Below, piece by piece: positions 48,272 through 57,300 of a stretch of 57,719 bases of DNA. Source of the DNA: a virus; IMG/VR virus record IMGVR_UViG_3300030389_002117, positions 1 through 57,719 of that record; one strand, 5' to 3'. The notes below the pieces were generated by a model that saw only the letters and a list, made by a program, of their open reading frames with translations, searched no databases and was not told where the DNA came from. How positions within the stretch are numbered: the first letter of the stretch is position 1; each line of letters begins with the position of its first letter. Both the position numbers and the translations under genes were made by a program.

Positions 48272-49099
48272 ATGAAAAATAGTTTAACTGTTAAAAATTT
48301 AGAAAACACACTTACAGATGTAAAACCTGAATATAGAACTATGTTGAAAAACATAGAAGATAAAATGCCTGCCGTGCAACAAGCATCAAGTAATTTTTAT
48401 AAATCCCACTCACAGTTTATGAATGTTATGCTTGACGTTACAGCTATCACACCAATACGTTCAATCAAACATTCTTTAGCTGAAATAGAAAAAACAAAAA
48501 GTGCTTTGCAAGAAGCTCAAATTAATATGGAAAAACAAAAGATAAAAATTAAAAAGAAACAAAGAAAATTATTAAAGTGTAAAGATGATTTAGATAGAGA
48601 GATGCTACAGGTTAAAATATTTGAAGCTCAAACAGGTTTGGCAAACTCTCAAAATAATGTTCAAGCTGCAATAAGAAAGTTGAACTTTTTTGTTAATCAA
48701 TATGAAAGTTTGCTTGAGCATCTTGGGGTTACAGAAATTACAGAAGAAATGTACGAAAAAGAGGAATATAAATATCATATTATGACTTGCATGAAACAAG
48801 CCTTAAACTCAGCTCGACCAAGAGGAGGTATGATTGACGAAGGTAATATGATTTATATATTTGATTTAGGTATTAATGGTGCTCAAGCACAACTTGAAGT
48901 TATAAATTATTTAGAAGCTGAAAACGAAATTGTTAAGAGTGGCAAAGAGCCAACACATGAAATGACGATGAAATGGTTAGAAGCTTGTGCAGAGAGATGG
49001 GCAAATGATTCTAAAGTATTTGCAGAACGTAGGGGATTTAAACTACTTGACGAAGAATCTTTAACTAATAAACCGAAAATAACATATGCAGCTGAATAA
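48272..49099 (+). CDS. 275-residue helical coiled-coil protein
   Basis: Start at 48272 (MKNSLTVKNLENTLTDVKPE) follows GGTGG; a GTG-type upstream start at 48260 is less likely. Residues about 70-140 are a Lys/Glu/Gln-rich coiled coil (EKTKSALQEAQINMEKQKIK onward). The C-terminal third has EEYKYHIMTCMKQALNSARP and an acidic helix. A recurrent uncharacterised protein in this gene order. It may be a minor virion or assembly protein. Confidence 0.65.
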   Translation: MKNSLTVKNLENTLTDVKPEYRTMLKNIEDKMPAVQQASSNFYKSHSQFMNVMLDVTAITPIRSIKHSLAEIEKTKSALQEAQINMEKQKIKIKKKQRKLLKCKDDLDREMLQVKIFEAQTGLANSQNNVQAAIRKLNFFVNQYESLLEHLGVTEITEEMYEKEEYKYHIMTCMKQALNSARPRGGMIDEGNMIYIFDLGINGAQAQLEVINYLEAENEIVKSGKEPTHEMTMKWLEACAERWANDSKVFAERRGFKLLDEESLTNKPKITYAAE

Positions 49100-49107
49100 G
49101 GAGTATT

Positions 49108-49539
49108 ATGCCTGATCCATTAACAATAGGACTCGCTGCATTTGCAGCCATAAAAAAAGGTATTGAGATAGGAAAAGACCTTTCTCAAATGTCCAAAGAT
49201 TTTGGGCAGCTGTATGATTTCATTGATGAACAAAAAGAAATAAAGAAAAAAGGTAGCAAGAACGATGTCTTAGCTAATTACATCGCTTATGAAAAAGCAA
49301 TGGATATGGAGAGGGAGCTTACTCGAATTATACAACAAACGAGAGGAGCTTCTGGTCTTAGAAAATTTAAACAAATGCAACAACAGGCAAAAGAGCAAGA
49401 AAGACAAAGTAAATATGCAGCTATGCAACGTGCAGAAAATATTAAACAAATTTTAGGAATTACTTTTGGTGCGTTATTATTTATAGGAGCTTTGGCTGCA
49501 TTAATATATTTTGCTGTTAAATATAGTGATAAGGTATGA
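49108..49539 (+). CDS. 143-residue C-terminal-anchored membrane protein
   Basis: Gly/Ala N-terminus (TIGLAAFAAIKKGIEIG), charged central coiled coil, and a C-terminal membrane span (ITFGALLFIGALAALIYFAV) followed by KYSDKV. Topology fits a tail-anchored protein. It opens the lysis-area cluster and may be a holin accessory, a spanin-like or an assembly factor. Preceded by AAGGAGTATT. Confidence 0.7.
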   Translation: MPDPLTIGLAAFAAIKKGIEIGKDLSQMSKDFGQLYDFIDEQKEIKKKGSKNDVLANYIAYEKAMDMERELTRIIQQTRGASGLRKFKQMQQQAKEQERQSKYAAMQRAENIKQILGITFGALLFIGALAALIYFAVKYSDKV

Positions 49540-49631
49540 TTAATAATATTAACATATTTCTAGTAATGATTTTAGCCGCCGCTTGGCTTGTTGCTATTTA
49601 TTTTCCCCCTAAATGGTTAATAATAAAATGA
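49536..49631 (+). CDS. 31-residue membrane peptide
   Basis: Frame MINNINIFLVMILAAAWLVA then IYFPPKWLIIK. Its ATG overlaps the previous TGA (ATGA) and its TGA overlaps the start of the next gene in the same way. One membrane span (residues 7-23). The double ATGA coupling supports a real gene; size suggests a holin or antiholin partner. Confidence 0.6.
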   Translation: MINNINIFLVMILAAAWLVAIYFPPKWLIIK

Positions 49632-50035
49632 TAGATAGTTTTCATGTTGATAGAAGAAAAAATAAAATGAAAAAATTAGATCCCGATAGCGAGTTTAACA
49701 AAGCAGATAAAAATGGTGACGATGTAATAAGTCATCAAGAATTAGAAGATGAAATCCTTCGAAAGAATGCTTCTCTTGATAGAGAAGAGCGTAGAATACG
49801 CATGGAAAATGCTGACAAGAAAGAAGATCAGCAACGCTACATGGTTTGGTTTTCTATGCTTACAGTAACAATTTTAATTATTGTCGTTCTTATACCAGGT
49901 TTAATACCTGTTGAAAGGCTCGATCATATTGGACCGATACTAAGTACATTTTTAATTTCGAATATGGGTGTGATTGGCACATTCTTTGGTCTTTCTGCAT
50001 GGACTAAAAATAAAACAATGGAAAATGGTAAATGA
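49628..50035 (+). CDS. EF-hand plus two-span membrane protein
   Basis: A 135-residue protein. Start at 49628 is chosen by ATGA overlap with the preceding stop; the in-frame 49613 start is inside that peptide gene. Residues 27-38 (DKNGDDVISHQE) match a canonical 12-residue EF-hand loop: Asp27, Asn29, Asp31, Val33, Ser35 and Glu38. A charged helix follows, then two hydrophobic spans (about 83-103 and 112-128). A calcium-sensing membrane protein in the lysis cluster is unusual; a role in timing of lysis or membrane attachment is inference. Confidence 0.75.
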   Translation: MIDSFHVDRRKNKMKKLDPDSEFNKADKNGDDVISHQELEDEILRKNASLDREERRIRMENADKKEDQQRYMVWFSMLTVTILIIVVLIPGLIPVERLDHIGPILSTFLISNMGVIGTFFGLSAWTKNKTMENGK

Positions 50036-50196
50036 GATGTTGGCATTGTAAAACAGAACTAATTTGGGGTGGAGATCACGATATTGAGGAAGAAGAAGAT
50101 TACTATGAGATGGTAACAAATTTAAGCTGCCCAAAATGTGATACTCATGTTGACGTTTATTTACCTAAAAAACACTTTAGGGAGAGAGAAGAATGA
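50032..50196 (+). CDS. 54-residue zinc-ribbon protein
   Basis: Frame MRCWHCKTELIWGGDHDIEE ... NLSCPKCDTHVDVY. Two CxxC pairs (residues 3/6 and 33/36) form a zinc ribbon, with an acidic loop between. ATGA overlaps at both ends with the EF-hand gene and the holin gene. Function unknown. Confidence 0.7.
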   Translation: MRCWHCKTELIWGGDHDIEEEEDYYEMVTNLSCPKCDTHVDVYLPKKHFREREE

Positions 50197-50594
50197 GTTT
50201 GATAGGACAACTAGTAGGACCAGTAAGTAGCATTCTTGATAAAGTTATTGAGGATAAAGATCAGAAAGCAAAACTCGCACATGAGATTGCAACGATGTCT
50301 GATACTCATGCTCAACAAGCTTTACTGGCACAACTTGAAATTAATAAAGCTGAAGCACAATCAGGTAGTTTATTTAAGGGCGGCTGGCGCCCCGCAGTTG
50401 GTTGGATTTCTGCGCTTGCGTTCCTGTACCATTTTATACTACAACCTTGTATTATTTTTTTAGCTACTTTATTTGGTGCAGAAATACCTGAACTTCCAGA
50501 GTTTGAAATGGGAACTCTCTTAACTGTATTGGGAGGGATGCTTGGTATCGGTGGTTTGAGGACCTATGAAAAACAAAAAAAACTTACAAAGTAA
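50193..50594 (+). CDS. Holin (3-TM, GTA/phage holin family)
   Basis: A 133-residue protein. Amphipathic N-terminus with HEIATMSDTHAQQALLAQLE, then SLFKGGWRPAVGWISALAFL and two more hydrophobic segments (YHFILQPCIIFLATLFGAEI, GTLLTVLGGMLGIGG). SGSLFKGGWRPAVGW is the signature of the three-transmembrane holin family. It makes the membrane hole that releases the endolysin encoded 100 bases further on. Confidence 0.85.
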   Translation: MSLIGQLVGPVSSILDKVIEDKDQKAKLAHEIATMSDTHAQQALLAQLEINKAEAQSGSLFKGGWRPAVGWISALAFLYHFILQPCIIFLATLFGAEIPELPEFEMGTLLTVLGGMLGIGGLRTYEKQKKLTK

Positions 50595-50730
50595 AAGTGT
50601 TTGCGAGGTATGTAAAACAGAAAAAAATAAATATTGGGTTTATAAAATAAATAAAACTTGGGTAGAAATGGATGAAGTTTGTCTAGCGTGTTTAAAAAAA
50701 GAAAGAGAAAAAAATGGAAAAAAACTTTAA
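50566..50730 (+). CDS. 54-residue zinc-ribbon protein between holin and endolysin
   Basis: Starts inside the holin 3' end (CTATGAAA) in another frame and ends inside the endolysin start. Reads MKNKKNLQSKSVCEVCKTEK and later DEVCLACLKKEREK. Two CxxC pairs (13/16, 39/42). Long overlaps on both sides, Lys-rich. A second zinc ribbon beside that at 50032 suggests a paired function or merely similar small folds. Confidence 0.6.
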   Translation: MKNKKNLQSKSVCEVCKTEKNKYWVYKINKTWVEMDEVCLACLKKEREKNGKKL

Positions 50731-51223
50731 TTTATCTCTAAGAATGTTATTAAAACATGAGGGAGGTTATGTTAATCACCCACGAGACCCTGGAGGAGAA
50801 ACTAATCATGGCGTGACTCGTAACGTGTGGGAACGATGGGTAGGACGACCCGTAAAAGATGGAGAGATGAAAAATTTAACGCAAGAAGATGTTGCACCTG
50901 TGTATAAAGAGCAATACTGGAATCGACTCAAAGGAGATTTACTTCCTGGCGGGTTAGACTTTTTTCTTTTTGATTGGGGCGTAAACAGCGGAACAAGTCG
51001 TAGTGCAAAAGCTTTGCAGGGGATTATAGGGGCAACTCAAGATGGAGGAATAGGTCCTAATACGTTGAAAAAGCTAAGTGACTATGATACAAAAGAAGTA
51101 TTACACAAGATGCACGACAAAAGACAGGGGTTTTATGAGGGATTAAACACATTTGATACCTTTGGAAAAGGTTGGACAAGACGTAACAAAGAAGCATTAG
51201 AACAATCACTTGAATTAATTTAG
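50714..51223 (+). CDS. Endolysin, glycoside hydrolase 108 family
   Basis: A 169-residue muramidase-type endolysin. LLKHEGGYVNHPRDPGGETN with GVT matches the GH108 N-terminal domain; Glu16 is the expected catalytic residue. The C-terminal half (LFDWGVNSGTSRSAKALQGI, GGIGPNTLKKL) matches the peptidoglycan-binding domain usually fused to it. No signal peptide, so release depends on the holin. Cuts the glycan strand of the host wall. Confidence 0.92.
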   Translation: MEKNFNLSLRMLLKHEGGYVNHPRDPGGETNHGVTRNVWERWVGRPVKDGEMKNLTQEDVAPVYKEQYWNRLKGDLLPGGLDFFLFDWGVNSGTSRSAKALQGIIGATQDGGIGPNTLKKLSDYDTKEVLHKMHDKRQGFYEGLNTFDTFGKGWTRRNKEALEQSLELI

Positions 51224-51231
51224 AGAATACT

Positions 51232-53367
51232 ATGCCCATAAGAAAGTTAACATTTAGACCTGGAGTTAATAGAGAAAACACTCGGTATGCTAGTGAGAAT
51301 GGTTGGTACGAGTGCAATAATGTTAGGTTTAGACAGGGTAGTCCTGAGAAAATAGGTGGTTGGAAACAGATAAATTCTACTACATTTGATGGGATAGCAA
51401 GATCTCTTCATAATTGGATTACGTTAACAGGGCAAAACTTAATAGGTGTGGGCACTAACCTTAAATTTGTTATTGAAAATGGTGGAGCTTACAATGATGT
51501 TACTCCTATACGAACAACGACATCTGCAGGCGATGTAACTTTTAGTGCTTCGAATACAACATTAAGTGCAGACGTTACTTCCGCCAGTGCAACCACCATA
51601 GCGATAACAGATGCTACGGGGTTTCCTATATCTGGGAAAGTTTTAATAGGTAGTGAAATTGTAGATTACACAGGTATAACTGATAACACGTTAACAGGCT
51701 GCACAAGAGGGGCATCTAAGTTGGTTGATGATGTGTCAACAAGTACAACTGCAGCTACGCACAGTTCTGGAGCAGCTGTAACGTGTTTTACTATATTAGT
51801 AACAGATTCAAATCATGGGGCAACTGAAAATGATTTTGTAACTTTTAGTGGGGCAGCTACTTTGGGTGGTAACTTCACAGCTTCTGTTTTAAATCAAAAT
51901 TATCAAGTTGTAGCTGTGGAAACAGCAGACACATACACTATAACCGCTAAAAGTTTTAGTGAAGATACTTTAAAATTTACAAACGTGGCTTCTACTTCGT
52001 CAGACTCAGGGAACGGAGGAAGCAGTGTAGTTGGAGCGTATGAATTAACAACAACGGCAACGTCATCTACAGAGTTGACGGGTTGGGGTGCCGGTGGCTG
52101 GGGTGCAGGACCTTGGAGTTCTGGAGAACAAAGCACAGAAGTTCTTCGTTTATGGGCACAAACTAATTTTGGAGAAGATTTAATTTTTGGTCCAAGAGGA
52201 GGACGTTTATATTATTGGGACGCAAGTGTAGAAACTCCGTTTAGCACAAGAGCTGTCGAGCTATCTACACGAGCAGGTGCTTCAGACGTACCTGTGGTGC
52301 AGAATAACATTCTTGTATCTGATATAAATAGATTTGTTTTTTGTTTTGGAACAAATAGTATTGGTTCCTCTACTCGTGACCCCATGTTAATACGTTGGTC
52401 AGACCAAGAAAGTGCTGTAAACTGGACACCGGCTGCTACAAACCAAGCAGGTAGTTTACGTTTATCTCGTGGAACAGAGATAGTAACAGCATCACAAGCT
52501 CGACAAGAGGTTCTTGTCTGGACGGATTCTTCTTTATATTCTTTACAATATGTGGGTATAGGTTCAGGTGTATGGGGCGCTCAACTCGTAGGTGAAAAGA
52601 TATCCATAGCTTCTCAAAACTCTGTTGCTTATGCTAACGGTGTTGCGTATTGGATGGGCACAGATAAATTTTATCAGTATGATGGTCGTACACGCACACT
52701 GCCTTGTGATATTCGTAGGTATATTTTTACCGACATAAATGCAGAACAATACACTCAAGTTTTTGGAGGCAGTAACGAAGGGTTTAATGAAGTTTGGTGG
52801 TTTTATTGTTCGGCTAATTCTAGTAACATAGATAGATACGTTATCTATAATTACGCAGAAAACATTTGGTATTATGGAAATATGGCACGTTCTGCATGGT
52901 TAGACTCAGGGCTACGTGACTTTCCATTAGCAGCCACATATAACTCCAGATTAGTAAACCATGAAGAGGGTGTAGATGACAATGAAACAGGCACAGCAGC
53001 TGCCATATCCTCTTTTATTACTTCTGCTGAGTTTGATTTAGATGATGGGCACCAATTTATGTTGACTTCTCGCATGGTGCCTGATGTATCTTTTGAAGGG
53101 TCCACGGCATCAAACCCTGTCATAGATATGACTTTATTTGGTTTAAGTTTTTCAGGTTCTGGGTTCAATGACCCTGCCTCAGAGAGTGGAGTAAACACAG
53201 GTGCAGTAACTCGCACAGCTACGTCACCTGTAGAAGTTTATACTACGCAAATACACACGAGAGTTCGAGGTCGCCAAATGGCTATGAAGATTGAATCTTC
53301 TACCACAGGTGTACAATGGCAGTTGGGTAGTCCTCGAATAGATGTTCGTCCAGACGGGAGAAGATAA
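51232..53367 (+). CDS. Tail hub / DNA stabilisation protein (P22 gp10-like)
   Basis: A 711-residue protein. Begins PIRKLTFRPGVNRENTRYAS, then ENGWYECNNVRFRQGSPEKI GG, the standard start of the gp10-like stabilisation family in marine podoviruses. Contains beta-propeller-like repeats (for example SRDPMLIRWSDQESAVNWTP, KFYQYDGRTRTLPCDIRRYI). Residues about 100-200 form an extra beta domain with TDATGFPISGKVLIGSEIVD. It closes the portal and attaches fibres. The C-terminus is compact and basic. Confidence 0.85.
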   Translation: MPIRKLTFRPGVNRENTRYASENGWYECNNVRFRQGSPEKIGGWKQINSTTFDGIARSLHNWITLTGQNLIGVGTNLKFVIENGGAYNDVTPIRTTTSAGDVTFSASNTTLSADVTSASATTIAITDATGFPISGKVLIGSEIVDYTGITDNTLTGCTRGASKLVDDVSTSTTAATHSSGAAVTCFTILVTDSNHGATENDFVTFSGAATLGGNFTASVLNQNYQVVAVETADTYTITAKSFSEDTLKFTNVASTSSDSGNGGSSVVGAYELTTTATSSTELTGWGAGGWGAGPWSSGEQSTEVLRLWAQTNFGEDLIFGPRGGRLYYWDASVETPFSTRAVELSTRAGASDVPVVQNNILVSDINRFVFCFGTNSIGSSTRDPMLIRWSDQESAVNWTPAATNQAGSLRLSRGTEIVTASQARQEVLVWTDSSLYSLQYVGIGSGVWGAQLVGEKISIASQNSVAYANGVAYWMGTDKFYQYDGRTRTLPCDIRRYIFTDINAEQYTQVFGGSNEGFNEVWWFYCSANSSNIDRYVIYNYAENIWYYGNMARSAWLDSGLRDFPLAATYNSRLVNHEEGVDDNETGTAAAISSFITSAEFDLDDGHQFMLTSRMVPDVSFEGSTASNPVIDMTLFGLSFSGSGFNDPASESGVNTGAVTRTATSPVEVYTTQIHTRVRGRQMAMKIESSTTGVQWQLGSPRIDVRPDGRR

Positions 53368-53552
53368 TGCCTACAGAATATACAGTACAATTTAAAGCTC
53401 CGGCTTTACCATATCCTCCAGAAGAATATGACGCTGCTAGCTTTAATCAATTTAACAGTGTTTTACGTTTATATTTTGAACAGCTAGACAACACATTAAG
53501 AGATACTAGCATTATAGATAAATCAGATGCTCAAGGGTGGTTTTTAGGATAA
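53367..53552 (+). CDS. 61-residue small tail protein
   Basis: TAATG-coupled to the hub gene. Contains PALPYPPEEYDAASFNQFNS and LRLYFEQLDNTLRD, a recurrent small protein just after the hub gene in marine podoviruses. Probably part of the tail or a fibre adaptor. Confidence 0.75.
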   Translation: MPTEYTVQFKAPALPYPPEEYDAASFNQFNSVLRLYFEQLDNTLRDTSIIDKSDAQGWFLG

Positions 53553-53872
53553 TGGCAAACACATTTGTAAACGCAAAAGTAGATTTAACATCCACAAGTG
53601 TAACAACTTTATATACTTGTGCTGCGAGCACTACTGCTATCGTTAAATCTATACTTGTTTCAGAAGACTCAGGCAATGCAGATACAATAACAGTTACCTT
53701 AACAAGCGACTCGAACGTGTTTAGTCTGTTTAAAACTAAATCTGTGAGTGCAAACGGCACAGTTGAATTGCTATCTGCTCCTTTAGTTGTACAAGCAACT
53801 GAAATATTAAAAGTTACAGCCGCTTCAGCTAACAGGCTACATGTTGTTGCGAGTATATTGGAGCTGACATGA
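53552..53872 (+). CDS. 106-residue beta-rich tail protein
   Basis: Start at 53552 (MANTFVNAKVDLTSTSVTTL) overlaps the previous stop; the earlier in-frame start at 53537 lies within that gene. Contains AASTTAIVKSILVSEDSGNA and a Thr/Ser/Val pattern typical of small beta-sandwich phage proteins; similar in style to the gene at 45520. Possibly a fibre-base or tail spike accessory. Confidence 0.75.
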   Translation: MANTFVNAKVDLTSTSVTTLYTCAASTTAIVKSILVSEDSGNADTITVTLTSDSNVFSLFKTKSVSANGTVELLSAPLVVQATEILKVTAASANRLHVVASILELT

Positions 53873-54354
53873 CCCAGTTAATCGACAGTAAAAAACAAAA
53901 GTTAACGCTAAACCAAGTTATTCTTTTATCTTTGTCTAATTTAAGTAGTATAGGGGCATTAGAAACAGACATTAAAACAGCGAGCGATAGACTAATAGGG
54001 ATGCTTTCTAATAAAGAAATAAAAGGTATGCAAATAGGAAATACTTTATTTGTAATGGGTAAAGACGAGGGTAAAAATAATAAAAAGATGCAAGGTGAAG
54101 TTTATAACGCAGATGCAAGAATAAATTTTATGGATAATCTTGTTAAACACATGGCATATCTACAGGAAATGGGTGTGACTGATTATAGACTAGAGATAAA
54201 AAATAATAGATTAATTAGGGCGTACAAAGCTTTAAATAGTCGTCTTAAAAAATTTGGCACTCGATCAGCTGTGATGCCAGTTGAAGGTTTAAATAATCTT
54301 TTAGTAAAGTTTGGTAAAAAACCCATAAAGGTAGAAGATGGCAAACGTAGGTAA
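53869..54354 (+). CDS. 161-residue helical hypothetical protein
   Basis: Lys-rich and helical, starting MTQLIDSKKQKLTLNQVILL. Contains DNLVKHMAYLQEMGVTDYRL and NRLIRAYKALNSRLKKFGTR. It overlaps the beta-rich gene by four bases and the giant repeat protein by 17. No family. It may be a virion or assembly factor for the giant repeat protein. Confidence 0.65.
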   Translation: MTQLIDSKKQKLTLNQVILLSLSNLSSIGALETDIKTASDRLIGMLSNKEIKGMQIGNTLFVMGKDEGKNNKKMQGEVYNADARINFMDNLVKHMAYLQEMGVTDYRLEIKNNRLIRAYKALNSRLKKFGTRSAVMPVEGLNNLLVKFGKKPIKVEDGKRR

Positions 54355-57300
54355 ATTTACAAAAGCAGACCCAGAATATTTTTTAATTACCGAATATGGG
54401 TATGAGTTAGGTGATGATGGCGGAATAGTTGACCCGACCACCGGGGCTGTTTTTGGAGAAAAAGCTTTAGACGCCGCACTTGGTACCACACCCGCAACCA
54501 CTGTTGAAGATTTACAAGATGCTGTTGAAGAGCCTTACGCTCCTGAGTTGTATGAAAAACCTGATCCGGGCACTGGAAATATTTATTATTACTATAAAGA
54601 TGAATTTGGTGATGAGATAGACACCGGAACTAGAGATATAGATAGGGCAACTCAGTCTATGAATTCTTACGAAAACGTTGTTAATAATAATTTAACTCCT
54701 GTTATTAATTCAGAAGTATATAAAGAGTTAGCTAAAACAGATGACACTTATAAAATATCTGAGGACGGTGCTGTATTTAAAGATACAGGCAATACATGGA
54801 GTCAAGTATATCTTGGAAAGAATGCATCTGGAATTCCTACAGTAAATTTTGTTGACACGGGTAAAACAAAAATAGACCAAGCTGAAATTTGGGAAATAGG
54901 AGCAGAGGGAGCAAGAAATGAAGGTCTTGGGGGGTTAATAAACACAATTATTGGTAATCCAATTATTAGAGCAGGACTATCATTTATAGCTCCCGGAGCA
55001 ACACCTTTTTTACAAGCCGCATCGGCAGCACAAAATGTTTACAACGGACAAAATGCTTTCGCTGCTGCCGCTGGTCTAGGTCTTTTTGATGGACCTGCTC
55101 AAGTTATATCAGATAAACTATCAGACGCCGTTGGTAGCACAGCTGCGAATACAGTCGTGCAGTCAGGAGTTGATCTTTTAATAAGTGGGGGCGATATTGG
55201 AACTGTGGCACTAGGAGCAGCATACGACCAAGTGGGTGCTCCTGTAACAAAAAATATAGTGACAGATGCTTTGGGTTTATTAGGCATAGATTCTGGTAGT
55301 GCAGCAGGTCAAAATATAATAAATTCTTTTAATACTGGGATTAAAACAGAACTCCTTGGAGGAGATGGATTAACCACTGCAGCTGTCGCAGCGATAAATA
55401 CCGCAGCGGCACAAAACGCTGCAGCGGCGGCGGGAGGTGATGATGTGGCGGGCACAGATGAACTCCCTAAAATAAGTGAGACAGACCAAGTATTAGTTGA
55501 TATGTTAGGTTATACAATCAACCCTGACGGAACCGTATCTCCCCCAACAAACGTTGGATCAACAGGTGCAATGGGTCCTCCTCCCTCAGGTAAAGTTGAG
55601 TTTACAGGTGGTGCTCCATTTCCACCATCAACAGGAGGAGCGGATGGTACTATAACGGGAACTCCAATAATAAGTCCTGAAGGTAGCCCTGTGTTTGGAC
55701 CTAGCGGGTTAGCATCAGCTGAATCTCAAGACGTGTATGCAGGAGCTTTTGGAAATCAATCAACGGACACATTACCACCAGCAGGTGATGCTCAACCGTT
55801 GGGAGCTGCCGCTGCTAGTGATTTACCACCAGAACCGTCGCAAGAGAGTAAGAATTTAGTTAATAAAATATTGCAGGAAGAAACAGATTTTAACCAACCA
55901 GGTAACGTGATTTCAGGAGGGGAGGGAATGTTCCCTGAGAACCTTGGCGGGGCTCTACCTTCTGTCAGTGATACTTTAACTGATTCAAGTAAAAAGTTAT
56001 TTGCACACGTTGTAGATAAAACAGGTGTAACCAATACTGAACAGCTTGCAGAAGTTGCCCGCATTTTTCTTTCAGGCGGTTTCCAAGATGCTTCATCAGT
56101 AATAAATGCTAGCAATAGTCTTCTTGATAAATTTATAGATAATTTTGTAACAGATGATGAAGGTATAATAAAAAATAATTTAAAACTTCTTGATGCTGAA
56201 AAATGGCTTATAGATAACGCAGTAGAAATAAAATCAAATGTATCCCCTGAAACATTAGTAGCTATGGATAATGCACAACCTGCTCCAGGACAAAGTTTGA
56301 AGGACGTATTATCAGGTAATGCGATAACTAAAGATGGAAAACCTTTTGGGACGGATAAGTTTGCTACTTTTTTAAACGGCGTAGAGGAGTCTGGGGACAT
56401 ACTTGTTGACACGGCTATAATTGGTATAGCTAAGCTAGTGCGGTCTCCAGGCGCATTAGCTGTGGGCACGGGTGTTTCTGCTGGGCTGTCTTTTCTTGAG
56501 GGGTATGGAGCCACTTCACAACAAATAGAAGCTGAATTAAAAAATGCGTATAAGAATAATGAAGAGTTTCAAAATGTTCCTGAATTTAAAGCTTTAGTCG
56601 ATAAATATGGTTTAGATATAGCCGCAAAAAGTTTTGCTGATAAGGCTTCTACATATTTAGTAACTGGAGGGTTATCAGAATCAGCAACTGATACAGCAGC
56701 AGCCGTAATGACTAGTAAGGCGGCTAATAAAATAGTAACTACTATAGCATCTAATATGATTGCTGAAGGTGTTGGAGAGGCGCTTTCAGATGCAAATGCT
56801 ACAGCGGCTCTTAGATCATTAGGTTTTGAAATTGAAGGTTCTGAAATAGGTACAGCTGTTGTGAGAGGAGTAACAACAGGTGGAGTCGCATCAACAGCCA
56901 CTACAGCAGTCACTTCAACAAGTAACATACTTGCAAATTTATATAATAGAGGTTTTCTTACAGACTACCCTGGTGCTAAACAACATATGGAAAAAAATTA
57001 CCCTGATTTAATAAATACGGGGGTATATGTTGGGCAACCTGCTCTAGGTCCTGAGGCTACAACAGGTCCTCTACCACCGCCGCCGGGAGGTACAGGCACT
57101 TCACCTGTGACAGGGGGACCGGGTACAGGTGCTCCTACAAGTATCACAGAAATTTCAGGGTTAGTACCACCATTAGGAGGGACGGGCACGATACCTGCAA
57201 TAGGAGGACCGGGTACAGGTGCTCCTGCTACTACTACAGGCACTACTACAGGTGCTCCAGGCGGTGTTTCATTTTCTCAAAGTTCATCCTTTCCTTTACT

